A DNA stretch of 64,000 bases from an uncultured Thermomicrobiales bacterium (GCA_902806335.1 CADCWG010000131.1:16129-80128); one strand, 5' to 3'. Counted from the stretch's first letter, positions 20,905 through 30,387 are shown. The notes: generated by a model not told the origin, from the sequence alone. Numbers and translations are program-made.

Positions 20905-23900
20905 CTATGCCCCCTGGCGCGTGTACAGGTACAGGCCCGGGTCCCGGAAGTCGTCGCCCAGCAGCACGTCGGGCGTCTCCTGACCGACCGGACCGTAGAG
21001 GGTCACGAAGCCGTTCTCGGTGGTGCCGCGGGGCACCCAGACGGCGACGAGCACGTAGCGGGCGCCAAGCAGGACGAGATCGGGGTTGAGGCCGGCTTGC
21101 TCGGCCTGCTCCGCCACCTCGGCCGTGGGCTCGGTGATCTCGCCTTCGGGCACGTACTCGCCGATCACCTCGGCGTCGACGCGCTTGCCGTAGATCCGGT
21201 CCGGCTGGGTGCTCTCCGGGTCGGCGACGTTGAGGATCACGGTAACGCTCGAGTAGACGGAAGGCAGGAACGCCGCACCCCGGCTGTAGCGAACGTCTCC
21301 GGCGCTCACCTGCTGAGCGGTGATGCCGACCGAGAACTCGACCGTGAACGTCACGCCCGCCTCGTAGCGGAAGAGGAAAGGCTGACCGGCCGGCGCGTTC
21401 TCGACCCGCAGGATCAGCACCTCGTTCTGCGGCGCGGTGGAGCTGCTCAGCGCCGTGAACGCTCCCACACACCCGACGCGGGTCAGCTCGCCGGCTTCCA
21501 CAGGGTCGGTCACGATGGCCACCCGGTTGTATGACACACCGCCGAGCTGGATCCGCTGCGGCAGGTTGGCCGGGAACCCGTCCGCCGCGTACTCGCCGAT
21601 GTCGCCGCCGCACGTCCGGATGGCCACGGTCGCGGCGGCGGCCGGCGGCGCGCCCGTCGGCAGTGTGATGACGATCGCGGGGCCCTGCCGGCGCGGCGTT
21701 GCCGTCGGGCTGTCCGGCGCGGCGGTTGGCTGGTTGCCGTCGGCGGCGACAGGGGTCGCCGTGACGGGAGCGGACGTCGGCTCACCGCCCTGGCCCGGCG
21801 TGGTGGGCGCCTGGGTCGCGGCCGGCGCCTGAGTGGCGGCCGGCGCCTGAGTGGCGGCCGCTTGAGTCGCCGGGACCTGCGTCGCGGCCGTCGTCGCGGC
21901 CGGCTGTGTTGCAGTGGTCTGCGTCGCAGCCGCTTCACCGGTGGGCGCCGCCGGCGCCGTACCTTCACCGGTCGGGCAGTCCTCCGGCCCGTCCACGCCG
22001 ATCACGTCGCGGAAGCCGTCCCGCTCGTGCTGCTCGTGGGCCGACACCGCGTTGCGGTTCACCTCGATGTACTCGTAGCGGTTGGTCGCGGACCCGGTGA
22101 CGTGGCAGATACCGACGCGGTCGTTGTCGTTCCCCGGCTCGGTGGTGGGCTGTTGGTCGGCGGCAACGGTTTCGGTCTCGGTCGCCGGGACGGATGTCTC
22201 CGTGGGCGCTAGGGTCGCCGTCGCCAGGACCGCGGTTACCGTCGGGGTTTCGGTGGGCACGGCCGTCTCGGTTGGCGCCTCGGTGGGCACCGCCGTCTCG
22301 GTCGGCGCCTCCGTCGGTACCGGGGTCTCGGTCGGCGCCTCGGTCGGGACGGGGGTCTCCGTGGGCACCGGCGTCTCCGTCGGAGCCGGGGTGGGTGACG
22401 CGGTGGGTTCCGGCGTCTCCGTGGGAACGGGGGTCTCGGTGGGCGCCGGAGTAGGCGACGCGGTCGGTTCCGGCGTGGCCGTCTCCGTCGGTTCCGGCGT
22501 GGCCGTCTCCGTCGGAGCTGGGGTCTCGGTCGGCTCTGGCGTCGCGGTCTCGGTTGGCGCGGGCGTCTCTGTGGGCGCCGGGGTCTCCGTAGGCGCGGCC
22601 GTCTCGGTCGGGATCGCGGTAGCCGTGGCAGCCACGGTCGGCGACGCTGCCTCGGTCGGCTCGACCCCGCCGGTCACCGCGAATCGGAGCACCAGCGTAT
22701 CGATCCGGACGAACACCTCGGTGAAGGGCGGCTCGGCAGTCCCGGGGTCGGCGAAGACCGGGAACGGACCAGCGCAGCCGACCTTCGTCAGCCCTTCGGG
22801 GTCGACCTGCCCCGTCACGTCGTTGTCGAACGTCAGCGTCTGGTCGCCGAAGGGGACGTCCCCGCCGAGCTGGGGCGGGACGTTGTCGGCACCAAGCTGC
22901 ACAAAGCGGAGCAGGCCGTCGGGCACGGCCGCAAACAGCTCGGGGTAGGGCTCTGCCGTGCCCTGGTCCGCGAAGACGGACGCTTCCTCGCCGTTCAGGT
23001 TGATGGTGAAGTTGATCTGCTCCAGGTTGTCCTCGGTGAGGTCGGGTTCCAGCCCCGCGAACCCGTAGGTCGCGCCCTGGATCTGGAGCTGGCTCTGGTT
23101 GAAGACGATCCCGGCCGCTTCGGCCAGACATGCCTCGTCGGTCCCCACCTGCGTGGGGAGATACCGGGCGACCGGCCCGGTTCCGACGACGGCGAACACC
23201 CGATCGGGACCGGAGCCGGCGCCGTAGAGGGTGGCGTCGCCGTCGCTGCCAATCTCGGAGAGGGCACCGGCGTCGATCGGCAGGGCGCGATCAAAGACGT
23301 ACTGCTCGTCATTGGCGGTCACCGAGACCGGGTACCCCTCGGGCAGCCCGGGCGCCACCGCCGCGCCGGATTCGTCCGGAGCTTCCGTTGCGTCGGCGGC
23401 CTCGGTCGGCGTCTCCGCGGTCGGTGATTCGTCGTCGCCGTCCTGCTCCGTCGCCTCGCCGGTCGCCTCGGCGGTCTCGTCGCCTTCCTCGGTCGCGGCC
23501 GCTGTGCCCTCCTCAGTCGCGGCCTCCGTGCCTTCCTCGGTCGCCTCGGTGCCCGCTTCCGTGGCCTGGGCGTCGGCTTCCTCCCCGGCGGGAGCATCGG
23601 ACGCCGTCAGCTGGACGGCGGCGTCGTTGGCGACGAGCACGGTCACCTGCGTGAACGGCCCGTCTTCCTCTCCGTCGGGGGCGTAGGCCGCGAAGGGGCC
23701 GGCACAGCCGACCTTCGTCAGACCGGCGGTGTCGACATCGGCTGTCTGGGCTCCGGAGAGGACCTGGTCGCCGAACGGAACGTCGCCGGCCAGGGCGGTC
23801 GGGACACCGTCGTCAACCAACACGAACCGGTACAGTCCGGCGGGTACCTCGGTAAAGAGTTCGGCCGGCTGGCCCCCGGCGTCCGCCTCGATGAAGATCG

Positions 23901-24408
23901 TGGCCGGGTCGGCACCGAGCTGCCCCGTGCCGGCTTCGGTCAGGATGTCGGTCGTCAGGTCCGGCTCGATGCCGGCGAAGGCGTACGACGCTTGGCCACC
24001 TTCGGCCGTGTCCAACGAGAGGAGCGCGAGGTCGATCTCGTCGGCGGGACAGGGGTTGTCGGGCGCGCCGACGTTCGTGGGCAGATACCGGCCGAGTTCA
24101 TCCTCGGATCGGTTGGGGACCGACACCAGGACCCGCTCGAAGCCGCCCGCCGGCGCCGCGTAGATCTGGACTTCTCCGTCCCGCTGGAGGACCTCCAGGT
24201 CCTGGCGCTCGCCCGGCACGACCCGGTCGAAGATGTACTGGGTGTCGTCGACCGTGACGGCCGGCGGATAGTCCTGCCCCCCCTGGCCCCGACCCTGGGC
24301 GACTGACACGGCCGCCGCCGGCCCGGCGGCGCCGGCCACGAGCGATCCAAGGAGGGCCACGACCGCCATCAGGCGCGGCACCCCAGCCTTACCGGTTCCC
24401 ATCGCCAT
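20905..24408 (-). CDS. Large secreted repeat protein of unknown function
   Basis: ATG 24408 with signal peptide (MAVVALLGSLVAGAAGPAAAVSVAQ); two ~200-aa repeated domains plus a third partial copy sharing G(L/E)LT(K/R)VGC(A/V)G(P/A)F; PTETP and ATQAPA linkers; ICHVTGSATNRYEYIEVNRNAVSAHEQH module. Confidence 0.85.
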   Translation of the reverse strand: MAMGTGKAGVPRLMAVVALLGSLVAGAAGPAAAVSVAQGRGQGGQDYPPAVTVDDTQYIFDRVVPGERQDLEVLQRDGEVQIYAAPAGGFERVLVSVPNRSEDELGRYLPTNVGAPDNPCPADEIDLALLSLDTAEGGQASYAFAGIEPDLTTDILTEAGTGQLGADPATIFIEADAGGQPAELFTEVPAGLYRFVLVDDGVPTALAGDVPFGDQVLSGAQTADVDTAGLTKVGCAGPFAAYAPDGEEDGPFTQVTVLVANDAAVQLTASDAPAGEEADAQATEAGTEATEEGTEAATEEGTAAATEEGDETAEATGEATEQDGDDESPTAETPTEAADATEAPDESGAAVAPGLPEGYPVSVTANDEQYVFDRALPIDAGALSEIGSDGDATLYGAGSGPDRVFAVVGTGPVARYLPTQVGTDEACLAEAAGIVFNQSQLQIQGATYGFAGLEPDLTEDNLEQINFTINLNGEEASVFADQGTAEPYPELFAAVPDGLLRFVQLGADNVPPQLGGDVPFGDQTLTFDNDVTGQVDPEGLTKVGCAGPFPVFADPGTAEPPFTEVFVRIDTLVLRFAVTGGVEPTEAASPTVAATATAIPTETAAPTETPAPTETPAPTETATPEPTETPAPTETATPEPTETATPEPTASPTPAPTETPVPTETPEPTASPTPAPTETPVPTETPVPTEAPTETPVPTEAPTETAVPTEAPTETAVPTETPTVTAVLATATLAPTETSVPATETETVAADQQPTTEPGNDNDRVGICHVTGSATNRYEYIEVNRNAVSAHEQHERDGFRDVIGVDGPEDCPTGEGTAPAAPTGEAAATQTTATQPAATTAATQVPATQAAATQAPAATQAPAATQAPTTPGQGGEPTSAPVTATPVAADGNQPTAAPDSPTATPRRQGPAIVITLPTGAPPAAAATVAIRTCGGDIGEYAADGFPANLPQRIQLGGVSYNRVAIVTDPVEAGELTRVGCVGAFTALSSSTAPQNEVLILRVENAPAGQPFLFRYEAGVTFTVEFSVGITAQQVSAGDVRYSRGAAFLPSVYSSVTVILNVADPESTQPDRIYGKRVDAEVIGEYVPEGEITEPTAEVAEQAEQAGLNPDLVLLGARYVLVAVWVPRGTTENGFVTLYGPVGQETPDVLLGDDFRDPGLYLYTRQGA
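21811..21863 (-). repeat. 18-nt coding tandem repeat (QAPAAT linker)
   Basis: ctgggtcgcggccggcgc / ctgagtggcggccggcgc / ctgagtggcggccgcttg. Confidence 0.7.
22175..22670 (-). repeat. Low-complexity coding repeat (PTETP/EPTAT linker)
   Basis: Long run of PTETPAPTETATPEPTETP... in the encoded protein; DNA consists of near-identical 6/18/36-nt units such as 'gtctcggtcggcgcc' variants. Confidence 0.85.
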
Positions 24409-24807
24409 CGATGTCCCCTCCGATGTCCCCGGCCTTCGCCACGCTGCCGGCGTCAGCCCCAACCCGCTCCGCCGCGGTCCCAGGCGTCGAGGAAACCACG
24501 CTCCCCACCGCCACCGACCGCTGCCGCTCCCACCCCGAGCGAGGTGCCAAGATGGGGGAGCGTCACGGGCCGGTGTTGACGTCGCCACGATGAGCATTTT
24601 GCGCGCCATACGCAACCGGTGTCGCTGTGGAGGAATGTCAAATCAATTCGTAGTCGCCAGGGAGGAGGTGAGGCGAGGGCCATCGGGGCACGCTTCGTGC
24701 TCGCCGCGGTCCGCCGAGGCACCCGCGACTGAGAGCGTCGCGAGCTCGGTGCTGGCCGCCACCGGGCCGACGCCGGTCCGGACGTTCGGGACTCAGGGGG
24801 GAACTCG

Positions 24808-26076
24808 ATGGCAAGACCGTCACGGCCACTCGCGTCAGCGTCACGACTGATCGCGCTGACCCTGCTGCTGGCGATCGTCGGGGCCGCGTTCGGGCTCCGC
24901 GCGCCGGCGGCAGACGCTCAGGAACCCGCCGCGAACGCTCAGCCCGCCGGCCAGTCCGTGAACGTGGAGTTGATCCTCGACTCTTCAGGTTCGATGGCCG
25001 GCCCGGTCGCTCCCGGCCAGCCGCGCAGGATCGACGCGGCGAAGCAGGTCCTGAACGAGGTCGTCGAAGTCATCCCCGAAGACCGGCCCGAGCTCAACGT
25101 CGGGTTCCGCGTCTTCGGCCTCGGCACCAACACCGAGGCCGGCCGAGCGGAGAGTTGCCAGACCTCCGAGCTCCGTCTCCCCATCGAGGGCGTGAACAAG
25201 GAAGGGCTTCGCGACCAAGTCGCGCAGTACCAGCCCGCCGGCTGGACGCCGATCGCACTCTCCCTCCAGCGGGCGGCCGAGGACTTCGAAGCATTTCCGG
25301 CCGAGGAAGGCGTCACGAACGCCGTGATCCTGGTCACCGACGGCCTCGAGACGTGCTCGGCCGACGTCGACGATCAGGAAGCGAACAACCGTGCCGCCTG
25401 CGACGCCGCCCAGGCGCTCGCCGACAGCCCGGGCTCCCCCACGGTCTACGTGATCGGCCTTGGGCTGAACCAGGACGAGCTCGAAGTCACCCGCTGCATC
25501 GCCGACCTGACCGGCGGCCAGCTCCTCGGCGCCCTGAGCGTGGAGGAACTCCGCGTCGCGCTCTTCACGTTCCTGGAGCAGGTCCAGGTCGTCGCGACGA
25601 CCGGCTCGTTCGAGGTCGAGTCGATCGGCGGTCTCTTCCCGGCCGTGACGCTCGTCGGCGGCACCGGCGCGACCGACGCCAATCCGCAGGGTGAAGAGAT
25701 CCGGTTCCAGATCGACCCCGCGACCGGCATCAACCGGATCGACGACATCCCGGTTGGCGTCTACGAGGCCAGCTTCCCCTACCCGAGCGGCGAAGTTAAG
25801 ACCCTGAGCATCAATATCGAAGCCAACCGCCTGACCACCCTCCGCGGCAGCATCCTGATGCTCCCGCAGGGGACCGGCGAGATCTACGCGATCCGCGACC
25901 AGGCCGGCGTCCTGGTTTGGCAGGATCAGCTGGAGCAGGGCACCAAGATCTGGGTGCTACCCGACCAGTACTCGATCGACATCCTCGAGGTGGTCGGGAC
26001 CCCGATCCTCCTCTACGCGAGGGTCCAGACCCTCCCGGGCCAGACGACGACCATCGAGGTGTTCGTCTCCGGCTAA
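24808..26076 (+). CDS. Secreted von Willebrand factor A domain protein
   Basis: Signal peptide then VNVELILDSSGSMAG (DxSxS MIDAS), AGWTPIALSLQRAAEDF (MIDAS Thr), VILVTDGLETCSADVD; C-terminal beta-rich domain. Confidence 0.88.
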   Translation: MARPSRPLASASRLIALTLLLAIVGAAFGLRAPAADAQEPAANAQPAGQSVNVELILDSSGSMAGPVAPGQPRRIDAAKQVLNEVVEVIPEDRPELNVGFRVFGLGTNTEAGRAESCQTSELRLPIEGVNKEGLRDQVAQYQPAGWTPIALSLQRAAEDFEAFPAEEGVTNAVILVTDGLETCSADVDDQEANNRAACDAAQALADSPGSPTVYVIGLGLNQDELEVTRCIADLTGGQLLGALSVEELRVALFTFLEQVQVVATTGSFEVESIGGLFPAVTLVGGTGATDANPQGEEIRFQIDPATGINRIDDIPVGVYEASFPYPSGEVKTLSINIEANRLTTLRGSILMLPQGTGEIYAIRDQAGVLVWQDQLEQGTKIWVLPDQYSIDILEVVGTPILLYARVQTLPGQTTTIEVFVSG

Positions 26077-26131
26077 CGCGCGGCTGGCGGCGCGGCATCT
26101 GTCGCGCCGCCCCAACCTGACCGACGCGCGG

Positions 26132-26164
26132 CGGCGGGGCACGGCGTGATGCCGTGCCCCGCCG
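26132..26164 (+). terminator. Hairpin terminator downstream of VWA gene
   Basis: 14-bp perfect arms cggcggggcacggc / gccgtgccccgccg with gtgat loop. Confidence 0.65.
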
Positions 26165-26200
26165 TCGGTCTCAGCCCATCAGACGACGAGGCAGGCCGCC

Positions 26201-26977
26201 ATGGGCGTCATCGGGATCACGACGAACACGTCCGACACGAGTGCGGATGAGCCGCCTGTCTGGGTGGATATCCTTGAGCCCGGTCTGGATCTGGTCTTCG
26301 TCGGCTTCAACCCCTCGCTCGTGGCCTGGCGCACCGGCCACTACTACGCGAACCCCGGCAACCGCTTCTACCATCTCCTCTGGGAGAGCGGACTGACGCC
26401 ACGCCTGCTTGGCCCCGCCGAGGACCGAACGCTTCCCGCCTACGGGATCGGCGTGACCGACCTTGTCGGCCGCCCCTCCGCAGGCATCGACGACCTGCCC
26501 CGAGAGGAGTTCGTGGCCGGAGCGAACCCGACACTCGCTCGGCTGCGGGCCGCGGCTCCCCGCGCCGTCTGCTGCAACGGCCTCGGGGTCCACCGTGCCC
26601 TCGTCGGTCGGTCCGCCAGCGGCCTCGGGCGGCAACCGCACGGTCTCCCCGACCTGCCATCGGCCGCGCTGTTCGTGGTTCCGTCCTCCAGTGGGCGATG
26701 CAACGGCCGCGCCGCGGAGCGCCTGCTCGCGTGGCGGGACGTGGCGGCTTTCCTCGGTCGCCACCCTGCTCCGGAGATCGTCGCGAGCGGCAGGGCCATG
26801 GCACGAGGTCGTGTGGGAGCCGATGGCTCGCCCCACCTGGGTCGGTTGCGCGGCCCTGGTCAGGGTGCCATCCTCCCCGAATACCAGACCGGGCCGGACG
26901 GCGATCCGTCCGGCCCGTCGCACGCCTATCACGGCCGGCGCCAGCGCCGAGCGGAGGGTCCTTCTCGTGGTCTCTAA
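26201..26977 (+). CDS. mug: Mismatch-specific uracil/thymine-DNA glycosylase (Mug/TDG family)
   Basis: LVFVGFNPSLVAWRTGHYYANPGNRFYHLLWESGLTPRLL, YGIGVTDLVGRPSAGIDDLPREEF, LFVVPSSSGRCN; ~70-aa non-homologous-looking C-terminal tail. Confidence 0.83.
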   Translation: MGVIGITTNTSDTSADEPPVWVDILEPGLDLVFVGFNPSLVAWRTGHYYANPGNRFYHLLWESGLTPRLLGPAEDRTLPAYGIGVTDLVGRPSAGIDDLPREEFVAGANPTLARLRAAAPRAVCCNGLGVHRALVGRSASGLGRQPHGLPDLPSAALFVVPSSSGRCNGRAAERLLAWRDVAAFLGRHPAPEIVASGRAMARGRVGADGSPHLGRLRGPGQGAILPEYQTGPDGDPSGPSHAYHGRRQRRAEGPSRGL

Positions 26978-28106
26978 TCCAACCGCGTCCGCACAGGATG
27001 CCGCCTCGGACGCCGCGTCGAACGACGGCAAGCTCCGCGTCGGTGTCATCGGCTGCGGCGCCGGCGTCTTCCACCTCGAGGGATACCAGGAAGAGCCTCG
27101 CGCGAAGGTGGTCGCCCTCGCCGGGCTCGACACCGATCGCTGCCAGTCGCTCTCGGCCCGCTTCGACATCCCGGCCGTCTACCGCGAGTACCAGGAGTTG
27201 CTCGCCGACCCTTCGATCGACGCCGTCAGCGTCGCGGTCCCCAACCACCTCCACCTTCCGGTCGTCACCGCGGCGGTCGAGGCCGGCAAGCACGTCCTTG
27301 TCGAGAAGCCGCTGGCCCGGACTGCCGCCGAGGGCGAGCAGATGGTCGCCGCCGCGCGCAAGGCGGAGCGGATCCTCGCCATCTGCTTCAACCGCCGCTA
27401 CCGGCACGACGTCCAGCTTGTCCACGACCAGATCCAGGCGGGCGGCTTCGGGCGGATCTACTACGCCAAGGCGTTCTGGATGCGCCGGAGCGGGATCCCC
27501 GGCCTCGGCACCTGGTTCACCCGGAAGGAGCAGGCCGGCGGCGGTCCGCTGATCGACCTCGGGGTCCATGTCCTCGACATGGCGCTCTGGGCGATGGGGA
27601 ATCCCGAGGTGACCGCCGTCAGCGCGGCGACCTTCGCCGAGATCGGGACCCAGGGCAAGGGCAACTGGCCGGGACGGGTCTCACGCCAGGCGGTCGGGCT
27701 GGAATACGAAGTCGAGGACCTCGCGACGGCGTTCATCCGGATGGCCGACGGCGCCGTGCTCCACCTCGAGACGAGCTGGGCCGCCTACACCGGCGCCGGC
27801 GACGACTTCGGGATCACCCTGATGGGAAGCCAGGGTGGCGCGGAGATCTTCTCCAAGGATTACGCGCTAACCGGCACCCTGAAGACGTTCGGCGACTTCC
27901 AGGGGGTGGCGGTCGACGGCGCGCCGCGGCTGGTCAAGCTGAACGGCCACGCGGAGGTCATCAAGCGATTCGTGACCAGCATCCTGGAGGGCGGTCCCGT
28001 CAGCCCGAGCGGCGAGGAGGGCGTCGACCGCGCCCGCCTCGTCGACGCCATCTACCGTTCGGCGGAACTCGGCCGCGAGATCCAGATCTCGGAACTGACC
28101 GTCTAG
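26967..28106 (+). CDS. Gfo/Idh/MocA family oxidoreductase
   Basis: LRVGVIGCGAGVFHLEGYQ Rossmann fold, HVLVEKPLARTAAEGEQM (EKP motif), GGPLIDLGVHVLDMALW. GTG start 26967 inferred. Confidence 0.9.
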   Translation: MVSNPTASAQDAASDAASNDGKLRVGVIGCGAGVFHLEGYQEEPRAKVVALAGLDTDRCQSLSARFDIPAVYREYQELLADPSIDAVSVAVPNHLHLPVVTAAVEAGKHVLVEKPLARTAAEGEQMVAAARKAERILAICFNRRYRHDVQLVHDQIQAGGFGRIYYAKAFWMRRSGIPGLGTWFTRKEQAGGGPLIDLGVHVLDMALWAMGNPEVTAVSAATFAEIGTQGKGNWPGRVSRQAVGLEYEVEDLATAFIRMADGAVLHLETSWAAYTGAGDDFGITLMGSQGGAEIFSKDYALTGTLKTFGDFQGVAVDGAPRLVKLNGHAEVIKRFVTSILEGGPVSPSGEEGVDRARLVDAIYRSAELGREIQISELTV

Positions 28107-28172
28107 GCGACGGTCGGACCGGACGACCAAGGGAGTGCCCATCCCACTCCCCCAGCAGGAACGGAGTTCCCC

Positions 28173-28898
28173 GTGGCCAATCCCATCCGCGCCACCGTCT
28201 GGAACGAGTACCGTCACGAGCAGCAGAGCGACGAGATCGCGGCGATCTATCCCGAGGGTATCCACGGCGCGATCGCCGCTGGGCTGCGGGAGCAGGCGGG
28301 CATCACCGTCCGCACCGCGACCCTGGACGAGCCGGACCACGGCCTGAGTGACGACGTGCTCGCCGAGACCGATGTCCTGCTCTGGTGGGGCCACAAGGCG
28401 CACGGCGAGGTCAGCGACGACGTCGTCGAGCGCGTCCACCGGCGGGTGCTCGACGGCATGGGCCTGCTCGTCCTCCACTCCGCCCACTACTCCAAGATCT
28501 TCCAGCGCCTGATGGGCACGACCTGCAACCTGAAATGGCGCGAGGCCGACGACGCGGAGCGGCTCTGGGTCGTGGCGCCGGGCCACCCCATCGTCGAAGG
28601 CATTGGTGAGTCGATCCGGCTCGACCGCGAGGAGATGTACGGGGAGCACTTCGACATCCCGGAGCCGGACACCCTCGTCTTCGTGTCGTGGTTCACGGGC
28701 GGGGAAGTCTTCCGATCGGGCGCCTGCTACGCGCGGGGTGCGGGCAAGGTCTTCTACTTCCGCCCGGGCCACGAGACCTATCCGACCTACTTCAACCCGG
28801 AGATCCGGCGGGTCCTGGGGAACGCGGTCCGCTGGGCGGCCCCGGTCGAGCGGCCCGCGCGAACCTTCGGGAACACCCGTCCGGTCGAGGGGAGCTAG
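28173..28898 (+). CDS. ThuA domain protein (trehalose utilisation-type)
   Basis: [81 protein letters not shown]. Confidence 0.88.
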   Translation: MANPIRATVWNEYRHEQQSDEIAAIYPEGIHGAIAAGLREQAGITVRTATLDEPDHGLSDDVLAETDVLLWWGHKAHGEVSDDVVERVHRRVLDGMGLLVLHSAHYSKIFQRLMGTTCNLKWREADDAERLWVVAPGHPIVEGIGESIRLDREEMYGEHFDIPEPDTLVFVSWFTGGEVFRSGACYARGAGKVFYFRPGHETYPTYFNPEIRRVLGNAVRWAAPVERPARTFGNTRPVEGS

Positions 28899-29022
28899 CG
28901 GCGAGCCAGACCACGACCGAGCCGGCGGGATCCCGGTCTAACGGGGGCGCAGTTCCGCACGCCGGCCGGTCTGCCGCCACGGCGTGGGGTCGCGCGGATC
29001 CCTCCACGACGGGGACCCCGAG

Positions 29023-30387
29023 ATGCCGACGCTGCTGGTCAAGAACGCGGATCTGCTCGTCACGATGGACGACGCGGACACCCGGATCCCCGGCGGTGGG
29101 GTCTTCGTGGACGGCGCGGCGATAAGCCACGTCGGCCCCACCGCGTCCCTGCCCGCGATGGCCGACACGGTCATCGACGCCGGGGGCATGGTGGTGCTGC
29201 CCGGGCTCGTCAACACCCACCACCACTTCGTGCAGTCGCTGACCCGAGCCGTCCCCGCCGCCCAGGACGCCCCGCTCTTCGGCTGGCTGACGACGCTCTA
29301 CCCGGTCTGGCGGAATCTGACGCCGGAGGCGCTGGCGGTCAGCGCTCGGGTGGCGATCGCCGAACTGATGCGCTCCGGCTGCACGACCACCAGCGACCAC
29401 ACCTACCTCTGGCCGAACGGGAGCCGGCTCGACGACCAGATCGAGGCCGCCGAGGAGATGGGAGTCCGCTTCCACGCCGCACGCGGCTCGATGTCCGTCG
29501 GCGAGTCGAGAGGGGGATTGCCGCCGGACGACGTCTGCGAGGACGAGGCGGCGATCCTGCGCGACTCCCGCCGGGTGATCGAGTCCTTCCACGACCCGAC
29601 GCCCCTGTCGATGCGCCGGGTCGTGCTGGCGCCCTGCTCGCCCTTCTCGGTCTCGCCCGACCTGATGCGGGAGAGCGTCGCCCTCGCCCGCGCCTACGGC
29701 GTCCACAGCCACACCCACCTGGCCGAGACGCGGGACGAGGAGATGTACTGTCAGGAGACCTTCGGCCGGACTCCCGTCGAACTCGCCGAGGATCTCGGCT
29801 GGACCGGCCCCGACGTCTGGCACGCCCACCTCGTCCACGCCGGACCGGACGAGGTCGCCCGGCTCGGACGGACGACGACCGGCGTCGCCCATTGCCCGTC
29901 TTCGAACATGCGCCTCGGGTCGGGCATCGCCCCCCTCCGCTCCTGGCTGGCGGCCGGGTGTCGGGTCGGTCTCGGGGTCGACGGCTCGGCATCCAACGAC
30001 GCCGGTCACCTGCTGACCGAGGCGCGGATGGCGCTCCTGCTCCAGCGCGTCGGCGGCGACGCGGCCGCGCTCTCCGCCACCGAGGCAGTTCGCCTCGCGA
30101 CCCGGGGCGGGGCGGCCACCCTTGGCCGCGACGACATCGGCCAGCTGGCCCCGGGGATGGCCGCGGACCTGGTCGGGTTTCGCCTCGACGACCTCGGCCT
30201 CGCCGGCGGAGCCGTCCACGACCCGCTCGCCTCGCTCGTCTTCTGCCGTCCCCCGGACGTCGACCTGAGCGTGATCAATGGGCGCGTTCGGATCGCGAGC
30301 GGCAACTTCGTCGACATTGACCTGGGGCCACTCGTCGAACGCCACAACAGGATCGCGCGGGCACTGCTGCGGGACGAGCACCCGTGA
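29023..30387 (+). CDS. Amidohydrolase, 8-oxoguanine deaminase / AtzB-TrzN-like subgroup
   Basis: GLVNTHHHFVQSLTR (HxH), SHTHLAETRDEE, HAHLVHAGPDEV, GLGVDGSASND; C-terminal PGMAADLVGFRLD. Confidence 0.87.
   Translation: MPTLLVKNADLLVTMDDADTRIPGGGVFVDGAAISHVGPTASLPAMADTVIDAGGMVVLPGLVNTHHHFVQSLTRAVPAAQDAPLFGWLTTLYPVWRNLTPEALAVSARVAIAELMRSGCTTTSDHTYLWPNGSRLDDQIEAAEEMGVRFHAARGSMSVGESRGGLPPDDVCEDEAAILRDSRRVIESFHDPTPLSMRRVVLAPCSPFSVSPDLMRESVALARAYGVHSHTHLAETRDEEMYCQETFGRTPVELAEDLGWTGPDVWHAHLVHAGPDEVARLGRTTTGVAHCPSSNMRLGSGIAPLRSWLAAGCRVGLGVDGSASNDAGHLLTEARMALLLQRVGGDAAALSATEAVRLATRGGAATLGRDDIGQLAPGMAADLVGFRLDDLGLAGGAVHDPLASLVFCRPPDVDLSVINGRVRIASGNFVDIDLGPLVERHNRIARALLRDEHP

Noticed and set aside
22175-22670. 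CRISPR array, suggested by regularly spaced repeats
   Set aside because: Repeats are in-frame coding PTETP units without unique spacers; no cas genes are nearby.
24634-24639. TTGACA-like -35 (minus strand) for the large secreted-protein gene
   Set aside because: No acceptable -10 at 16-18 nt spacing; insufficient for a promoter call.
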